Origin: Ottowia flava
Lineage (GTDB): Bacteria > Pseudomonadota > Gammaproteobacteria > Burkholderiales > Burkholderiaceae_C
Assembly (NCBI RefSeq): GCF_042680565.1
Contig: NZ_JBHUEJ010000019.1
Span: 124,001-188,000 of the forward strand
Direction of reading: 5' to 3'
Length of the DNA stretch: 64,000 nucleotides
Shown: positions 28,640 through 36,830 of the stretch, piece by piece
Position numbering within the stretch: the stretch's first letter is position 1
Layout of the letters: each line of letters begins with the position of its first letter
The notes under the pieces: generated by a model
The model's database searches: none
What the model was told of the DNA's origin: nothing
The model's input: the letters and a program-made list of their open reading frames with translations, nothing else
Position numbers and translations under genes: made by a program

Positions 28640-29596
28640 TCAGCGGGGGGAGGGGTGGGTGTTGACCCAGTGCTGGGCGATGTCGATGCGCTTGCACACC
28701 CACACGTCCTTGTGGCGCGCCACGTGGTCCATGAAGCGCTGTAGCGCGGTGATGCGGCCCGGGCGGCCGAGCAGGCGGCAGTGCATGCCGATGCTCAGCA
28801 TCTTGGGGCGGTCCAGCCCTTGCGGATCGCCTTCGGCGTACAGCGCGTCAAAGCTGTCCTTCATGTACTGGTAGAACGGATCGGCGTGGCTGTAGCCCTG
28901 CGGCAGGGCGAAGCGCATGTCGTTGCAGTCCAGCGTGTAGGGCACGACCAGGTGCGGCACGACCTGGCCGTCGGTCTTGCGCACCTGCATCCAGAAGGGC
29001 AGGTCGTCGCCGTAGTAATCGCTGTCGTACAGCAGGCGGCCGTCGTCCACCACCAGGCGGCGGGTGTTCGGGCTGTCGCGGCCGGTGTACCAGCCCAGCG
29101 GACGGGTGCCGGTCTGCGCTTCGATCATGGCCAGCGCTTCTTCCATGTGGGCGCGTTCGGTGGCGTCGTCCACGTTCTGGTAGTGGATCCACTTCAGGCC
29201 GTGGCAGGCGATCTCGTCACCGCGCGCTTGAAAGGCTTGCGTGACTTCCGGGTGGCGCGCCAGGGCGGTGGCCACACCGAACACCGTCAGCGGCCAGCCG
29301 CGCGCGTCGAATTCGCGCAGGATGCGCCACACGCCGGCGCGCGCGCCGTATTCGTAGATGCCTTCCATGCTCATGTGCCGGGCCGGGTAGGCGGCCGGGT
29401 TGAACATCTCGGACAAGAACTGTTCGCTGGCCGCATCGCCGTGCAGCACGGCGTTTTCTCCGCCTTCTTCGTAGTTCAAAACGAACTGCAGCGCGATGCG
29501 CGCGCCACCGGGCCAACGCGCGTGCGGCACGTCGGCGCCGTAGCCCACCAGGTCGCGCGGGTAGGGCGCGGTGCTGTCGTAAATGCCGTGTTTCAT
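28640..29596 (-). CDS. puuE: Cofactor-independent allantoinase
   Basis: 318 residues, polysaccharide-deacetylase-like (NodB fold) allantoinase opening the hydantoin ring of allantoin to allantoate. MKHGIYDSTAPYPRDLVGYG is a family N-terminus; NYEEGGENAVLHGD, DEIACHGLKWIHY, GWYTGRDSPNTRRLV and DSDYYGDDLPFW are conserved. The start at 29596 is chosen because this N-terminus is characteristic, although its ribosome site is weak; the 8-bp gap to the regulator gene lies inside repeat A copy 13. Acts between UraD and AllC, both in the fused gene downstream. Confidence 0.94.
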   Translation of the reverse strand: MKHGIYDSTAPYPRDLVGYGADVPHARWPGGARIALQFVLNYEEGGENAVLHGDAASEQFLSEMFNPAAYPARHMSMEGIYEYGARAGVWRILREFDARGWPLTVFGVATALARHPEVTQAFQARGDEIACHGLKWIHYQNVDDATERAHMEEALAMIEAQTGTRPLGWYTGRDSPNTRRLVVDDGRLLYDSDYYGDDLPFWMQVRKTDGQVVPHLVVPYTLDCNDMRFALPQGYSHADPFYQYMKDSFDALYAEGDPQGLDRPKMLSIGMHCRLLGRPGRITALQRFMDHVARHKDVWVCKRIDIAQHWVNTHPSPR

Positions 29597-29655
29597 GCTA
29601 TTGATTAAGTAGCTGTTCGCGCAGATTCTGCTTGGGCCAGCGCCTGCTTTACGTC
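29597..29655 (+). repeat. Repeat family A, copy 13 (C-terminus of the GntR regulator)
   Basis: GCTATTGATTAAGTAGCTGT, TCGCGCAGATTCTGCTTGGG, CCAGCGCCTGCTTTACG. Antisense reading gives KQALAQAESARTAT and the stop of the regulator. Confidence 0.82.
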
Positions 29656-30297
29656 GTGTGTGGGGGCTGGTCGATCGAGGTTGAGGCCTTCTTCCACATG
29701 GTCCAGGTGTTCGCGCATCAGTTGGATGGCCTGGGCCACGTCGCCGGTGGCAAAGCATTCGATCAGCGCCTGGTGCTCGGCCGCCGAATCGTGCGCGGCG
29801 CTGCTGCTTTGGTACATCAGCGTGGCGATGGCGCAGCGCGCCAGCAGATCGCGCAGCACTTCGGCCAGGACGGCGTTGCCGATCAGCTCGGCCATCAGCA
29901 CGTGGAAGTCGCCCAGCAGCTCGGTGCGGTCGGCGATGTCTTCGCGCGCGACGGCGGCTTGCTCTTTGGCGACGTGCTCGCGCAGGGTGGCCAGCTTGGC
30001 GGGTGTGGCGGACTGGACGAAGGCGCGCGTCAGCTCCATCTCCAGCATGCGGCGCACCTGGAAGACCTGGCGCGCTTCCTCGGTCGACGGGCTGGCGACG
30101 AAGGCGCCGCGCGCGGGCTCCAGCGTGACCAGGCGCTTTTGCGACAGCTGGAACAGCGCCTGCCGCACCAATGTGCGCGACACGCTGAAGTGGTCCGCCA
30201 GCGCCTGTTCGGCCAGCTTGCTGCCGGGGCGCAGACGGTGCTCAACAATGGCGCGGGTGAGCGCGTGGACGATGGTCTCGGTGTTCGAGGCTTCCAT
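29605..30297 (-). CDS. GntR/FadR-family regulator of urate degradation
   Basis: 230 residues. N-terminal winged helix: TIVHALTRAIVEHRLRPGSK, LAEQALADHFSVSRTLVRQA (residues 8-50). A FadR/FCD-type all-helical ligand domain follows, with metal-site residues such as DFHVLMAELIGN and EHQALIECFATGD, and REHLDHVEEGLNLD. The tail from about residue 216 (KQALAQAESARTAT) is encoded by repeat A copy 13. It is transcribed divergently from uraH across a perfect 18-bp palindrome and sits immediately upstream of puuE, so it probably represses the cluster until a pathway metabolite binds. Confidence 0.9.
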   Translation of the reverse strand: MEASNTETIVHALTRAIVEHRLRPGSKLAEQALADHFSVSRTLVRQALFQLSQKRLVTLEPARGAFVASPSTEEARQVFQVRRMLEMELTRAFVQSATPAKLATLREHVAKEQAAVAREDIADRTELLGDFHVLMAELIGNAVLAEVLRDLLARCAIATLMYQSSSAAHDSAAEHQALIECFATGDVAQAIQLMREHLDHVEEGLNLDRPAPTHDVKQALAQAESARTAT

Positions 30298-30323
30298 GGA
30301 GCGCGATGATAGGCGGGATCGAG

Positions 30324-30341
30324 AAAAGTGTATACACTTTT
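30324..30341. promoter_or_regulatory. GntR operator in the regulator/uraH divergent promoter
   Basis: AAAAGTGTATACACTTTT, a perfect 18-bp palindrome, 27 bp before the regulator start and 28 bp before uraH. Twelve bases (TGTATACACTTT) recur at 31981-31992. Confidence 0.8.
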
Positions 30342-30368
30342 GTGAACAATGCGGAAAAGGAGTCTCAC

Positions 30369-30722
30369 ATGGGCCTGAGCACCCACGTACTCGACACGAT
30401 GCACGGCACGCCCGCCGCCGGCATGGCGGTCACCCTCTACACCTTGGCGGGCGATACCCCGACCCTGGTCAAACGCTTCACGCTGAACGACGACGGCCGC
30501 AACCCCGACGGGCCGCTGTACGACAACGCCAGCCTGAAGGCGGGCACCTACCGCCTCAGCTTCGACGTCGCCGACTACTTCCGCGCCAAGGGGGTGGACC
30601 TGCCCGAGCCGCCGTTTCTGAACATCGTGCACCTCGACTTCGGCATCGCCCACACGGACCAGCACTACCACGTGCCGCTGCTGTGCAGCCCGTGGAGCTA
30701 TTCGACGTACCGGGGGTCGTGA
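30369..30722 (+). CDS. uraH: 5-hydroxyisourate hydrolase (transthyretin-like)
   Basis: 117 residues, full length. Hydrolyses 5-hydroxyisourate, the PuuD product, to OHCU. Signature motifs: STHVLDTMHGTPA with the first catalytic His (residue 6), the Arg-containing YRLSFDVADYF, HTDQHYHVPLLCSPWSYSTY, and the C-terminal tetrapeptide YRGS that separates these enzymes from transthyretin. AAGGAG precedes the ATG. First gene of the plus-strand arm of the cluster; the divergent GntR operator lies in its promoter. Confidence 0.97.
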   Translation: MGLSTHVLDTMHGTPAAGMAVTLYTLAGDTPTLVKRFTLNDDGRNPDGPLYDNASLKAGTYRLSFDVADYFRAKGVDLPEPPFLNIVHLDFGIAHTDQHYHVPLLCSPWSYSTYRGS

Positions 30723-30793
30723 GGAACGCAGGGCGCGGGTGATCGATACTTCAGGCGCTGCCGCGGTGGACGCGGTAGGACCGTGAAATCCCT

Positions 30794-31603
30794 GTGACCC
30801 AACTGACAGAACTGTTTGACCGCTTGGAGCGCGCCACCGCTGTGCTCGTCACGGTTGCCTCAACCCAAGGCTCTGCTCCGCGTGAAGCGGGGGCCTGGAT
30901 GGCGGTCTGGCAGGAGGGGCAGGTGGGCAGCATCGGCGGTGGCCAGTTGGAATGGCAGGCGCTGGCCCATGCGCGGCAGGTGCTGGCCGGCAATGCGCCA
31001 GCGGGCGAGACGCTGCGCTACGCGCTGGGCCCCAGCCTGGCGCAGTGCTGCGGCGGCGTGGTGCAGCTGCGCTTTGAGCGGGTCGACGCCACGCAGGGCG
31101 AAGCCTTGCGCCAGCGCTTGGCGTCAGCGCAGCCACCGGTCGCGCTGTTCGGCGGCGGCCATGTGGGGCGCGCCATCGTCAAGTTGTTGTCCGACCTGCC
31201 GTTCGACGTGCTGTGGGTGGACAGCCGCGACGAGGTGTTTCCGCCTGATACCCCGCAGCACGTGCGCTGCGACCATTCCGACCCGGTGCAGGCCGCGGTG
31301 ACCGACATGGCGCCGGGCAGCCGGGTGGTGATCATGAGCTTCAGCCACGCCGAGGATTTCGACATCCTGGTGGCTTGCCTGCTGCGCCAGCGCGGGCAGG
31401 GCGACTTGCCCTACATCGGCCTGATCGGCTCCAAGACCAAATGGGCCAGTTTTCGAAGGCGCCTGCGTGAGCGCGGCTTCAGCGACGCTGAACTGGCGCA
31501 CGTCACCTGCCCGATCGGCGTGCCGGGCATCACCGGCAAAGCGCCTGCCGTGGTGGCCGTGGCGACGGTGGCGCAGCTGCTGCAGACCGTGCCGGTCGCC
31601 TGA
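30794..31603 (+). CDS. xdhC: Xanthine dehydrogenase accessory protein
   Basis: 269 residues. Binds molybdenum cofactor and inserts its sulfurated form into xanthine dehydrogenase. The N-terminal XdhC/CoxI domain has ATAVLVTVASTQGSAPREAG and the LAQCCGGVVQL Cys motif; a Rossmann region follows (VALFGGGHVGRAIVKLL, about residues 115-131) with LIGSKTKWASFRRRL and CPIGVPGITGKAPAVVAV. Start is GTG at 30794, 71 bp after uraH. The dehydrogenase subunits (xdhAB) are not in the window, so the client is presumably encoded nearby or elsewhere. Confidence 0.94.
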   Translation: MTQLTELFDRLERATAVLVTVASTQGSAPREAGAWMAVWQEGQVGSIGGGQLEWQALAHARQVLAGNAPAGETLRYALGPSLAQCCGGVVQLRFERVDATQGEALRQRLASAQPPVALFGGGHVGRAIVKLLSDLPFDVLWVDSRDEVFPPDTPQHVRCDHSDPVQAAVTDMAPGSRVVIMSFSHAEDFDILVACLLRQRGQGDLPYIGLIGSKTKWASFRRRLRERGFSDAELAHVTCPIGVPGITGKAPAVVAVATVAQLLQTVPVA

Positions 31604-31617
31604 ATTTGGACAAAAAA

Positions 31618-31636
31618 TGGCGCCCAGAGGGCGCCA
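31618..31636 (-). terminator. Rho-independent terminator of the small basic protein gene
   Basis: TGGCGCCC/GGGCGCCA hairpin with a 3-nt loop; on the minus strand a run of six T follows (31612-31617). It ends the minus-strand transcript of the 52-residue gene. Confidence 0.72.
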
Positions 31637-31662
31637 GTTGTGCGCAGGCAGCTCCTGAAAAA
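31637..31662 (-). repeat. Repeat family A, copy 14 (truncated)
   Basis: Only the core TGCGCAGGCAGCTCCTGAAA is recognisable, between the small gene and its terminator. Confidence 0.45.
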
Positions 31663-31679
31663 GGAGCGCCTTACGGCCA

Positions 31680-31838
31680 TCAACCCTGGTGCGGACGCTT
31701 GCCGGGATTTTTCTTGCTGCGCGTGTGCGCGCCGCGCTCCAGGCTGCGCAGCTGGCCGGTGGCCTGCTTGCGCACGGGGGCGCCGGGCAGCGGTGGGGTG
31801 GCCTTGCGCATGGCTTCGGTAACGATCTTGTTGCCCAT
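31680..31838 (-). CDS. Small basic protein of unknown function
   Basis: 52 residues: MGNKIVTEAMRKATPPLPGA at the start, then PVRKQATGQLRSLERGAHTR and SKKNPGKRPHQG. Strongly basic, no membrane segment. A good ribosome site (AAGGA, 9 nt before the ATG) and a terminator beyond its stop support it as a real gene. It lies convergent to xdhC and divergent from puuD. The Arg/Lys-rich tail suggests nucleic acid or ribosome contact, but no family is recognised. Confidence 0.65.
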   Translation of the reverse strand: MGNKIVTEAMRKATPPLPGAPVRKQATGQLRSLERGAHTRSKKNPGKRPHQG

Positions 31839-31976
31839 GATGAATCCTTTGTGTGGTGGGTGGGTGCCGAACGGTTAACCGCGCATTTTCGCCGATTTTT
31901 GAGCGTTTGGGTGTGCTTTGTAGGCAAATTGTGGTTTGGCGTCGGCGCGACAGCATCCAGTTGGAGTTTGCACACA

Positions 31977-31993
31977 GTTTTGTATACACTTTC
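31977..31993. promoter_or_regulatory. GntR operator-like site upstream of puuD
   Basis: GTTTTGTATACACTTTC; shares TGTATACACTTT with the operator at 30324-30341. About 127 bp before the puuD start, so puuD is probably under the same regulator. Confidence 0.7.
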
Positions 31994-32119
31994 GGCCAGA
32001 CCGCAGCGGTGCCCCGCGGCGCGCGACCGGCCAGCAGGCCGGGCTTGCGCCGGATGCGCGGTCGTTCGACTTTTACCGGCTTGCAGCGCCCGCGGTGGCG
32101 AGCCGATCTGGGGCACGTT

Positions 32120-33349
32120 ATGGAAGCGTATTTACTGGATTGGGCCAACCTGCTGCTGCGTTGGCTGCACGTGATCGTGGCGATCGCCTGGATCGGCTCG
32201 TCGTTCTATTTCGTCTTTCTGGACAACAACCTGCTGGCGCCGACGGCCGACGACCTGAAGAAAAAGGGCGTGGACGGCGCGATGTGGGCGGTGCACGGCG
32301 GCGGCTTCTACAACCCGCAGAAGTACATGGTGGCGCCGCAGGGCGGCATCATCGACAGCAAGCTGCACTGGTTCTATTGGGAAAGCTATTCGACCTGGCT
32401 ATCTGGCTTTGCGCTGTTCTGCGTGCTCTACCTCTGGAACGCCAGCGCCTTCCTGATCGACAAGCAGGTGTTCGACTGGTCGCCCGTGGCCGCGGGCTTC
32501 ACCGCCGTGGGCTTTCTGGTGGCGTTCTGGTTCGTCTACGACGCCATCTGCCGCGTGTTCGGCTTCCGCCAGAACGGCGAGCGCACGGTGGCGCTGCTGC
32601 TGATCGTGGTGGTGGCGGCGGCGACCTGGCTGGCCTGCCACTTGTTCTCGGGCCGCGCGGCCTTCCTGATCATCGGCGCCATGCTGGCCACAACGATGAG
32701 CGCCAACGTCTTTTTCTGGATCATCCCCGGCCAGCGCAAGGTGGTGGCGGCCATGACCGGCGGCGGTGCCTACGACGCCAGCAGCCTGGCCATCCACGGC
32801 AAGCGCGGGAAGCAGCGCAGCGTGCACAACACCTACTTCACGCTGCCCGTGCTGATCGCCATGCTCAGCAACCACTACAGCTTTTTGTACAGCCATTCGC
32901 ACAAGTGGATCGTGCTGTTCGTGCTGATGATGGCCGGCGCGCTGATCCGCCAGTTCTTCGTGCAGCGCCACGGTTGGCACCTGGGCCGCGCCAAGAACCC
33001 TTGGCCGTTTGCGGCGATGGGCGTGGTGCTGCTGATCGGCCTGATCGCCTGGATGCGCCCGGCGCCCAGGGCCGCCAGTGCCGCCACAGGTGCACCGGCC
33101 GCCGCGCCCGTGGGCTACGCGCAACTGCGCCCGGTGCTGGAACAGCGCTGCTACAGCTGCCACGGGGAAGCGGTGCAGATGAAGAACCTGCGCCTGGATT
33201 CTGAAGAGCAGGTGGCGCTGCACGCCCAGCAGATCTACCAGCAGGCGGTGGTCACCAAGATCATGCCGCTGTCCAACGCCACGCAGATGACCGACGACGA
33301 GCGGGCGCTGGTGGCGCGCTGGTTCGAGGGGCGCGGGGCCGGCAAGTAA
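32120..33349 (+). CDS. puuD: Membrane urate hydroxylase with C-terminal cytochrome c domain
   Basis: 409 residues. Oxidises urate to 5-hydroxyisourate, passing electrons to the respiratory chain. MEAYLLDWANLLLRWLHVIV, AWIGSSFYFVFLDNNL, HWFYWESYSTWLSGFALF, TYFTLPVLIAMLSNHYSF and further segments make about eight membrane helices matching the PuuD family. After an Ala/Pro linker (about residue 325) comes a cytochrome c domain with QRCYSCHGE, the haem CxxCH site, and the distal Met in KIMPLSNATQM. The start at 32120 was chosen since homology begins there; a longer open frame upstream covers the promoter and operator. First enzyme of the pathway encoded here. Confidence 0.94.
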   Translation: MEAYLLDWANLLLRWLHVIVAIAWIGSSFYFVFLDNNLLAPTADDLKKKGVDGAMWAVHGGGFYNPQKYMVAPQGGIIDSKLHWFYWESYSTWLSGFALFCVLYLWNASAFLIDKQVFDWSPVAAGFTAVGFLVAFWFVYDAICRVFGFRQNGERTVALLLIVVVAAATWLACHLFSGRAAFLIIGAMLATTMSANVFFWIIPGQRKVVAAMTGGGAYDASSLAIHGKRGKQRSVHNTYFTLPVLIAMLSNHYSFLYSHSHKWIVLFVLMMAGALIRQFFVQRHGWHLGRAKNPWPFAAMGVVLLIGLIAWMRPAPRAASAATGAPAAAPVGYAQLRPVLEQRCYSCHGEAVQMKNLRLDSEEQVALHAQQIYQQAVVTKIMPLSNATQMTDDERALVARWFEGRGAGK

Positions 33350-33678
33350 GCCGCGCGCGGGCGCTGGCTACCTTCGGCACTTCGGTGCACGGTGGCCCAA
33401 CGAGGACTGTGACGACGCGGCGCGCGCGGTGGGGCGTTGGATAGGCGCCAGAGGCGCTAGGAATTACGTAGCTGTCTGCGCAGGTGGTTGTAGGGCTGGC
33501 AGCAGAAATTGTTTAGAAATTGCGAACTGCCGCGAAGGATGAGCCCGCCGACGGCCCTTTTGTCAACCTGTCACGATCGCGTTGAAGCCGCGGCCACAGG
33601 CTGCAGGCGCACCAAGGAACCATAGGCGGACAGGCCGCCCATCGGCAAGCGGCATCGCCGCGTGGCCAAGGACCGCGT
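33350..33678. other. Spacer between convergent genes
   Basis: 329 bp with repeat A copy 15 (33461-33522); short GC-rich inverted stretches (GGCACTTCGGTGC near 33374) but no confident terminator or gene. Confidence 0.45.
33461..33522 (+). repeat. Repeat family A, copy 15
   Basis: GAATTACGTAGCTGTCTGCG, CAGGTGGTTGTAGGGCTGGC; close to consensus. Confidence 0.9.
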
Positions 33679-34293
33679 TCAGGCGCGGCCAGTGGACGAT
33701 GACGACGCAGGCGGCACGATGATGGCTTCGCTGGTCGCGCGCACGCGGCGCGTCGTGCGAGCCGAGCTGCCGAGCGATCGGCCCGTCGGTGGCGGCAGCG
33801 CCAGCGGCGCGGCCAGGGCGACTTTCACGCAATCGCGGATGTGCTGCTCGCCCAGGTAACGCAGGGCCGCGTAACCCAGCGCGCCGGACACCAGCTGGCC
33901 GGCCAGCGGCACGTATTTGGCGGCCTGCGCAGCGGTGAGGCGCATGCCGACCATGCGGGCAAAACGGACCACCAGCGTCTTGGTGACCACGCGGCCGATC
34001 AGCACCGAGCCGATCATGGCGATGGCTTTTTGCACGCGCTCTTTTTCGCGGGCGTCCAGTCTTTCGATCTGCGCCGGCGCCAGGCCGAATTCGCTGTTGA
34101 TGCGCGGCAGAAGGCGCGTCAGCATGGCGGCGTCAACGGCCCAGTCGAGGCCGGGGAAGGGCACGGCACCGGCCACGCCAGCGACCATCGCGCGTTTGCG
34201 CAGCAACTGGCGGCTGCGCTGAACGGCTTGTTCCAGGCCGAAGTGACCTTGGGCGAGTTGCAGTGCGTCGGGTTCAGAGGAGCGAAGAGCCAT
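33679..34293 (-). CDS. Predicted membrane protein, EcsC/DUF697-like
   Basis: 204 residues. The central region (about 45-150) has hydrophobic, Gly/Ala-rich segments: VAGVAGAVPFPGLDWAVDAA, IAMIGSVLIGRVVTKTLVVR and YVPLAGQLVSGALGYAALRY, followed by LGEQHIRDC. The pattern FPGLDWAVDAAMLTRLLPRI recalls bacterial EcsC/DUF697-type membrane proteins of unknown function. The C-terminus beyond about residue 165 is low complexity (Pro, Ser, Thr, Arg). The ATG at 34293 lacks a clear ribosome site. Cotranscription with the YeaQ-like gene 59 bp upstream is likely. Confidence 0.65.
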   Translation of the reverse strand: MALRSSEPDALQLAQGHFGLEQAVQRSRQLLRKRAMVAGVAGAVPFPGLDWAVDAAMLTRLLPRINSEFGLAPAQIERLDAREKERVQKAIAMIGSVLIGRVVTKTLVVRFARMVGMRLTAAQAAKYVPLAGQLVSGALGYAALRYLGEQHIRDCVKVALAAPLALPPPTGRSLGSSARTTRRVRATSEAIIVPPASSSSTGRA

Positions 34294-34352
34294 GGCGTGG
34301 GGCGGGCCGGCCACCGGCGGCGGGAAAGCGTCTGGTGGCGGCCCGGGGGAAG

Positions 34353-34598
34353 TTACTTCTTGGTGACGAGGCCGTAGATGAACAGCACGATGATGGCGCC
34401 GATGATCGATGCGATCCAGCCCATCGGCGAGCCCGCCGGGTACAGGCCCAGCGCGGCGCCGCCGTAGCTGGCGACCAGCGAACCGACGATGCCCAGGATG
34501 GTCGTCATGATGAGGCCCATGCTCTGGTTGCCCGGCATGATGGCGCGGGCGATCAGGCCCACGATGAAGCCGACGACGATGGTGATGATGATGCCCAT
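34353..34598 (-). CDS. GlsB/YeaQ/YmgE-family small membrane protein
   Basis: 81 residues, three membrane segments: MGIIITIVVGFIVGLIARAI, LIMTTILGIVGSLVASYGGA and IASIIGAIIVLFIYGLVTKK. This is the Transgly_assoc family, often induced by envelope, osmotic or acid stress; its molecular role is unclear. AAAGGAA lies 6 nt before the ATG. Length and layout are normal. Confidence 0.92.
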   Translation of the reverse strand: MGIIITIVVGFIVGLIARAIMPGNQSMGLIMTTILGIVGSLVASYGGAALGLYPAGSPMGWIASIIGAIIVLFIYGLVTKK

Positions 34599-34765
34599 GT
34601 GGTGTTCCTTTCTTCCTCAGTCCAAAGGTGGTTAGACAGCGCAAACTGTAACCCTGCCTTACGACACCAAGGCCGCCCTGGGGCTAATTCGCGGCATTGG
34701 CCTACATGGGACTCGCGCCGCGCACCAAGGGCCCATCTGGCACGGGCGCGGCTGTCATCGGCGCG

Positions 34766-36826
34766 TCACACGGCGGCCGATTGTTCCAGCGTTTGCAGGC
34801 TGTCGGACAGTTCCAGCCAGCGCGCTTCCAGCTGCTCCAGCTCGTCGCCCAGCACCTTCAGGCGGCGGCCGGCCTGGGCAATCTCGTCGGGCGGCAGCGG
34901 CTGGCTGAGCTGCGCCTCCAGCGCGTTGCGCTCGCCGCCGATGGCGTCCATGCGCGCTTCCGCCTGGGCCAGCTCGCGCTTGAGCGGGCGCGTCTGATCG
35001 GCCAGTTGCTGGCGCCGCTGCGCGTCCTGGCGGCGCTGGTCGGCGGCGCTCAGCGCGGGGGCTGCGGGTGCCGCAGTGGTCACGGGCGCGGCAGCGGGTT
35101 GAGGGTCTTTTAAGGCTTCAGCCCTAGATCCATCTGCGCTGGCAGCTAGCGATTCGATAGCATTGCGCTTGGCGTTGGCTTCGCGCTGGCGTTTGGCTTC
35201 GTCCAGCAGGTAGCGCTGGTAGTCGTCCAGGTCGCCATTGAAATCGGTCACCTTGCCGCGCCCGACCAGCCAGAACTCGTCGCACACCGAACGCAGCAGC
35301 GCGCGGTCGTGGCTGACCAGCATCAGCGTGCCTTCGAATTCGTTCAGCGCCACCGCCAGCGCCTCGCGCGTGGCCAAGTCCAGGTGGTTGGTCGGCTCGT
35401 CCAGCAGCAGCAGGTTGGGGCGCTGCCACACCATCATGGCCAGCACCAGACGGGCTTTTTCACCGCCGCTCATGGTGCCCACGGGCTGCTTGACCATCTC
35501 GCCGCTGAAGTTGAAGCTGCCCAGAAAGCCGCGCAGATCCTGCTCGGTGCTGCGCTCGGGCGCGGCCGCGCCCAGCTCGCGCGCCAGGCGCACCATGTGC
35601 TCCAGCGGGTTGCTGCCGGGGTGCAGCACGTCCAGCTCCTGCTGCGCGAAGTAGCCGATGTTCAGGCCCTTGCCTTCGGTCACCGTGCCGGCCAGCGCAC
35701 CCATTTCGCGCGCGATGGTCTTCACGAAGGTCGATTTGCCCTGGCCGTTGGCGCCCAGAATGCCGATGCGCTGGCCCGCCAGGACGGAGCGGTTGACGCC
35801 CGCCAGGATCACCTTGGGCGGTGCATCGTCCTGCACGTAGCCGAAGCTGGCATCGCTCACGCTCAGCATCGGGTTGGGCAGGTTGGCGGGTTCCTTGAAT
35901 TCGAAGCTGAAGTCGGCCTCGGCCAAGAGCGGCGCCACCTTTTCCATGCGCTCCAGCGCCTTGACGCGGCTTTGCGCCTGCTTGGCCTTGCTCGCCTTGG
36001 CCTTGAAGCGGTCGATGAACTTCTGCAGGTGCGCAATCTTTTCCTGCTGCTTGGTGAAGGCCTGCTGCTGCTGCTCCATCTGCAGCGCGCGCATGTCCTC
36101 GAACTTGCTGTAGTTGCCGCCGTAGCGCGTGAGGCGCGCGTTTTCGATGTGCAGGGTGACGTCGGTCACGGCGTCGAGGAATTCGCGGTCGTGGCTGATC
36201 ACGATCATGGTGCCGGCGTAGCGCTGCAGCCAGCTTTCCAGCCAGACCAGGGCGTCCAAATCCAGGTGGTTGGTCGGCTCGTCCAGCAGCAGCAGGTCGC
36301 TTGGGCACATCAGCGCGCGCGCCAGCTGCAGGCGCATGCGCCAGCCGCCAGAGAAGCTGTTGACCGGCTGATCCAGCTCGGGCACCTGAAAGCCCAGGCC
36401 GAGGATCAGCGCCTGCGCGCGCGGCACGGCGTCGTGCTCGCCCGCGTCGGCCAGGTCGGTATGGGCCTGGCCCAGCGCCATGCCCGCGTCCACGTCGTCC
36501 GGGTTGGCTTCGTGCGCCGCTTCGGCCTGCGCCAGGCGCTCGCGCACCTCCATCAGGCGGGTGTCACCGGCCACCACGAAATCGGTGGCCGACTCCTCGG
36601 TTTCGGGCATGTGCTGCGCCACCTGCGCCAGCCGCCACTGTTTGGGCACCGAAAAATCGCCGCCATCTTCGTGCAGCGTGCCGTTGAGCAGCGCGAACAG
36701 CGTGGACTTGCCCGCGCCATTGCGCCCCACCAGCCCGACTTTCTCGCCAGGGTTGAGGGTGACGGAGACGCTGTCGAGCAGCACTTTGGCGCTGCGGCGG
36801 AGGATGATATTTTTGAGGGTGATCAA
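34766..36826 (-). CDS. ABC-F family ATPase (YheS-like)
   Basis: 686 residues, two ABC ATPase domains on one chain, no membrane part. Domain 1: Walker A GRNGAGKST (about 35-43), signature FSGGWRMR, Walker B LLLLDEPTNHLDL. Domain 2: GANGQGKST (about 343), MSGGEKARL, LLLLDEPTNHLDL. ABC-F proteins bind the ribosomal E site and adjust translation or rescue stalls. The inter-domain linker (FTKQQEKIAHLQKFIDRFKA) is the usual P-site tRNA interaction motif. After domain 2 a tail contains ESLAASADGSRAEALKD, encoded by repeat A copy 16, followed by a C-terminal coiled coil. Closest to YheS by layout. Confidence 0.92.
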   Translation of the reverse strand: MITLKNIILRRSAKVLLDSVSVTLNPGEKVGLVGRNGAGKSTLFALLNGTLHEDGGDFSVPKQWRLAQVAQHMPETEESATDFVVAGDTRLMEVRERLAQAEAAHEANPDDVDAGMALGQAHTDLADAGEHDAVPRAQALILGLGFQVPELDQPVNSFSGGWRMRLQLARALMCPSDLLLLDEPTNHLDLDALVWLESWLQRYAGTMIVISHDREFLDAVTDVTLHIENARLTRYGGNYSKFEDMRALQMEQQQQAFTKQQEKIAHLQKFIDRFKAKASKAKQAQSRVKALERMEKVAPLLAEADFSFEFKEPANLPNPMLSVSDASFGYVQDDAPPKVILAGVNRSVLAGQRIGILGANGQGKSTFVKTIAREMGALAGTVTEGKGLNIGYFAQQELDVLHPGSNPLEHMVRLARELGAAAPERSTEQDLRGFLGSFNFSGEMVKQPVGTMSGGEKARLVLAMMVWQRPNLLLLDEPTNHLDLATREALAVALNEFEGTLMLVSHDRALLRSVCDEFWLVGRGKVTDFNGDLDDYQRYLLDEAKRQREANAKRNAIESLAASADGSRAEALKDPQPAAAPVTTAAPAAPALSAADQRRQDAQRRQQLADQTRPLKRELAQAEARMDAIGGERNALEAQLSQPLPPDEIAQAGRRLKVLGDELEQLEARWLELSDSLQTLEQSAAV
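35107..35165 (-). repeat. Repeat family A, copy 16 (inside the ABC-F gene)
   Basis: AAGGCTTCAGCCCTAGATCC, ATCTGCGCTGGCAGCTAGCG, ATTCGATAG on the plus strand. Read in frame as AIESLAASADGSRAEALK. Confidence 0.85.
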
Positions 36827-36830
36827 GCTC

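Noticed and set aside
31877..32119. Longer N-terminus for PuuD from an upstream in-frame start
   Set aside because: The extra residues are translated promoter and operator DNA; family homology starts at MEAYLLDW.
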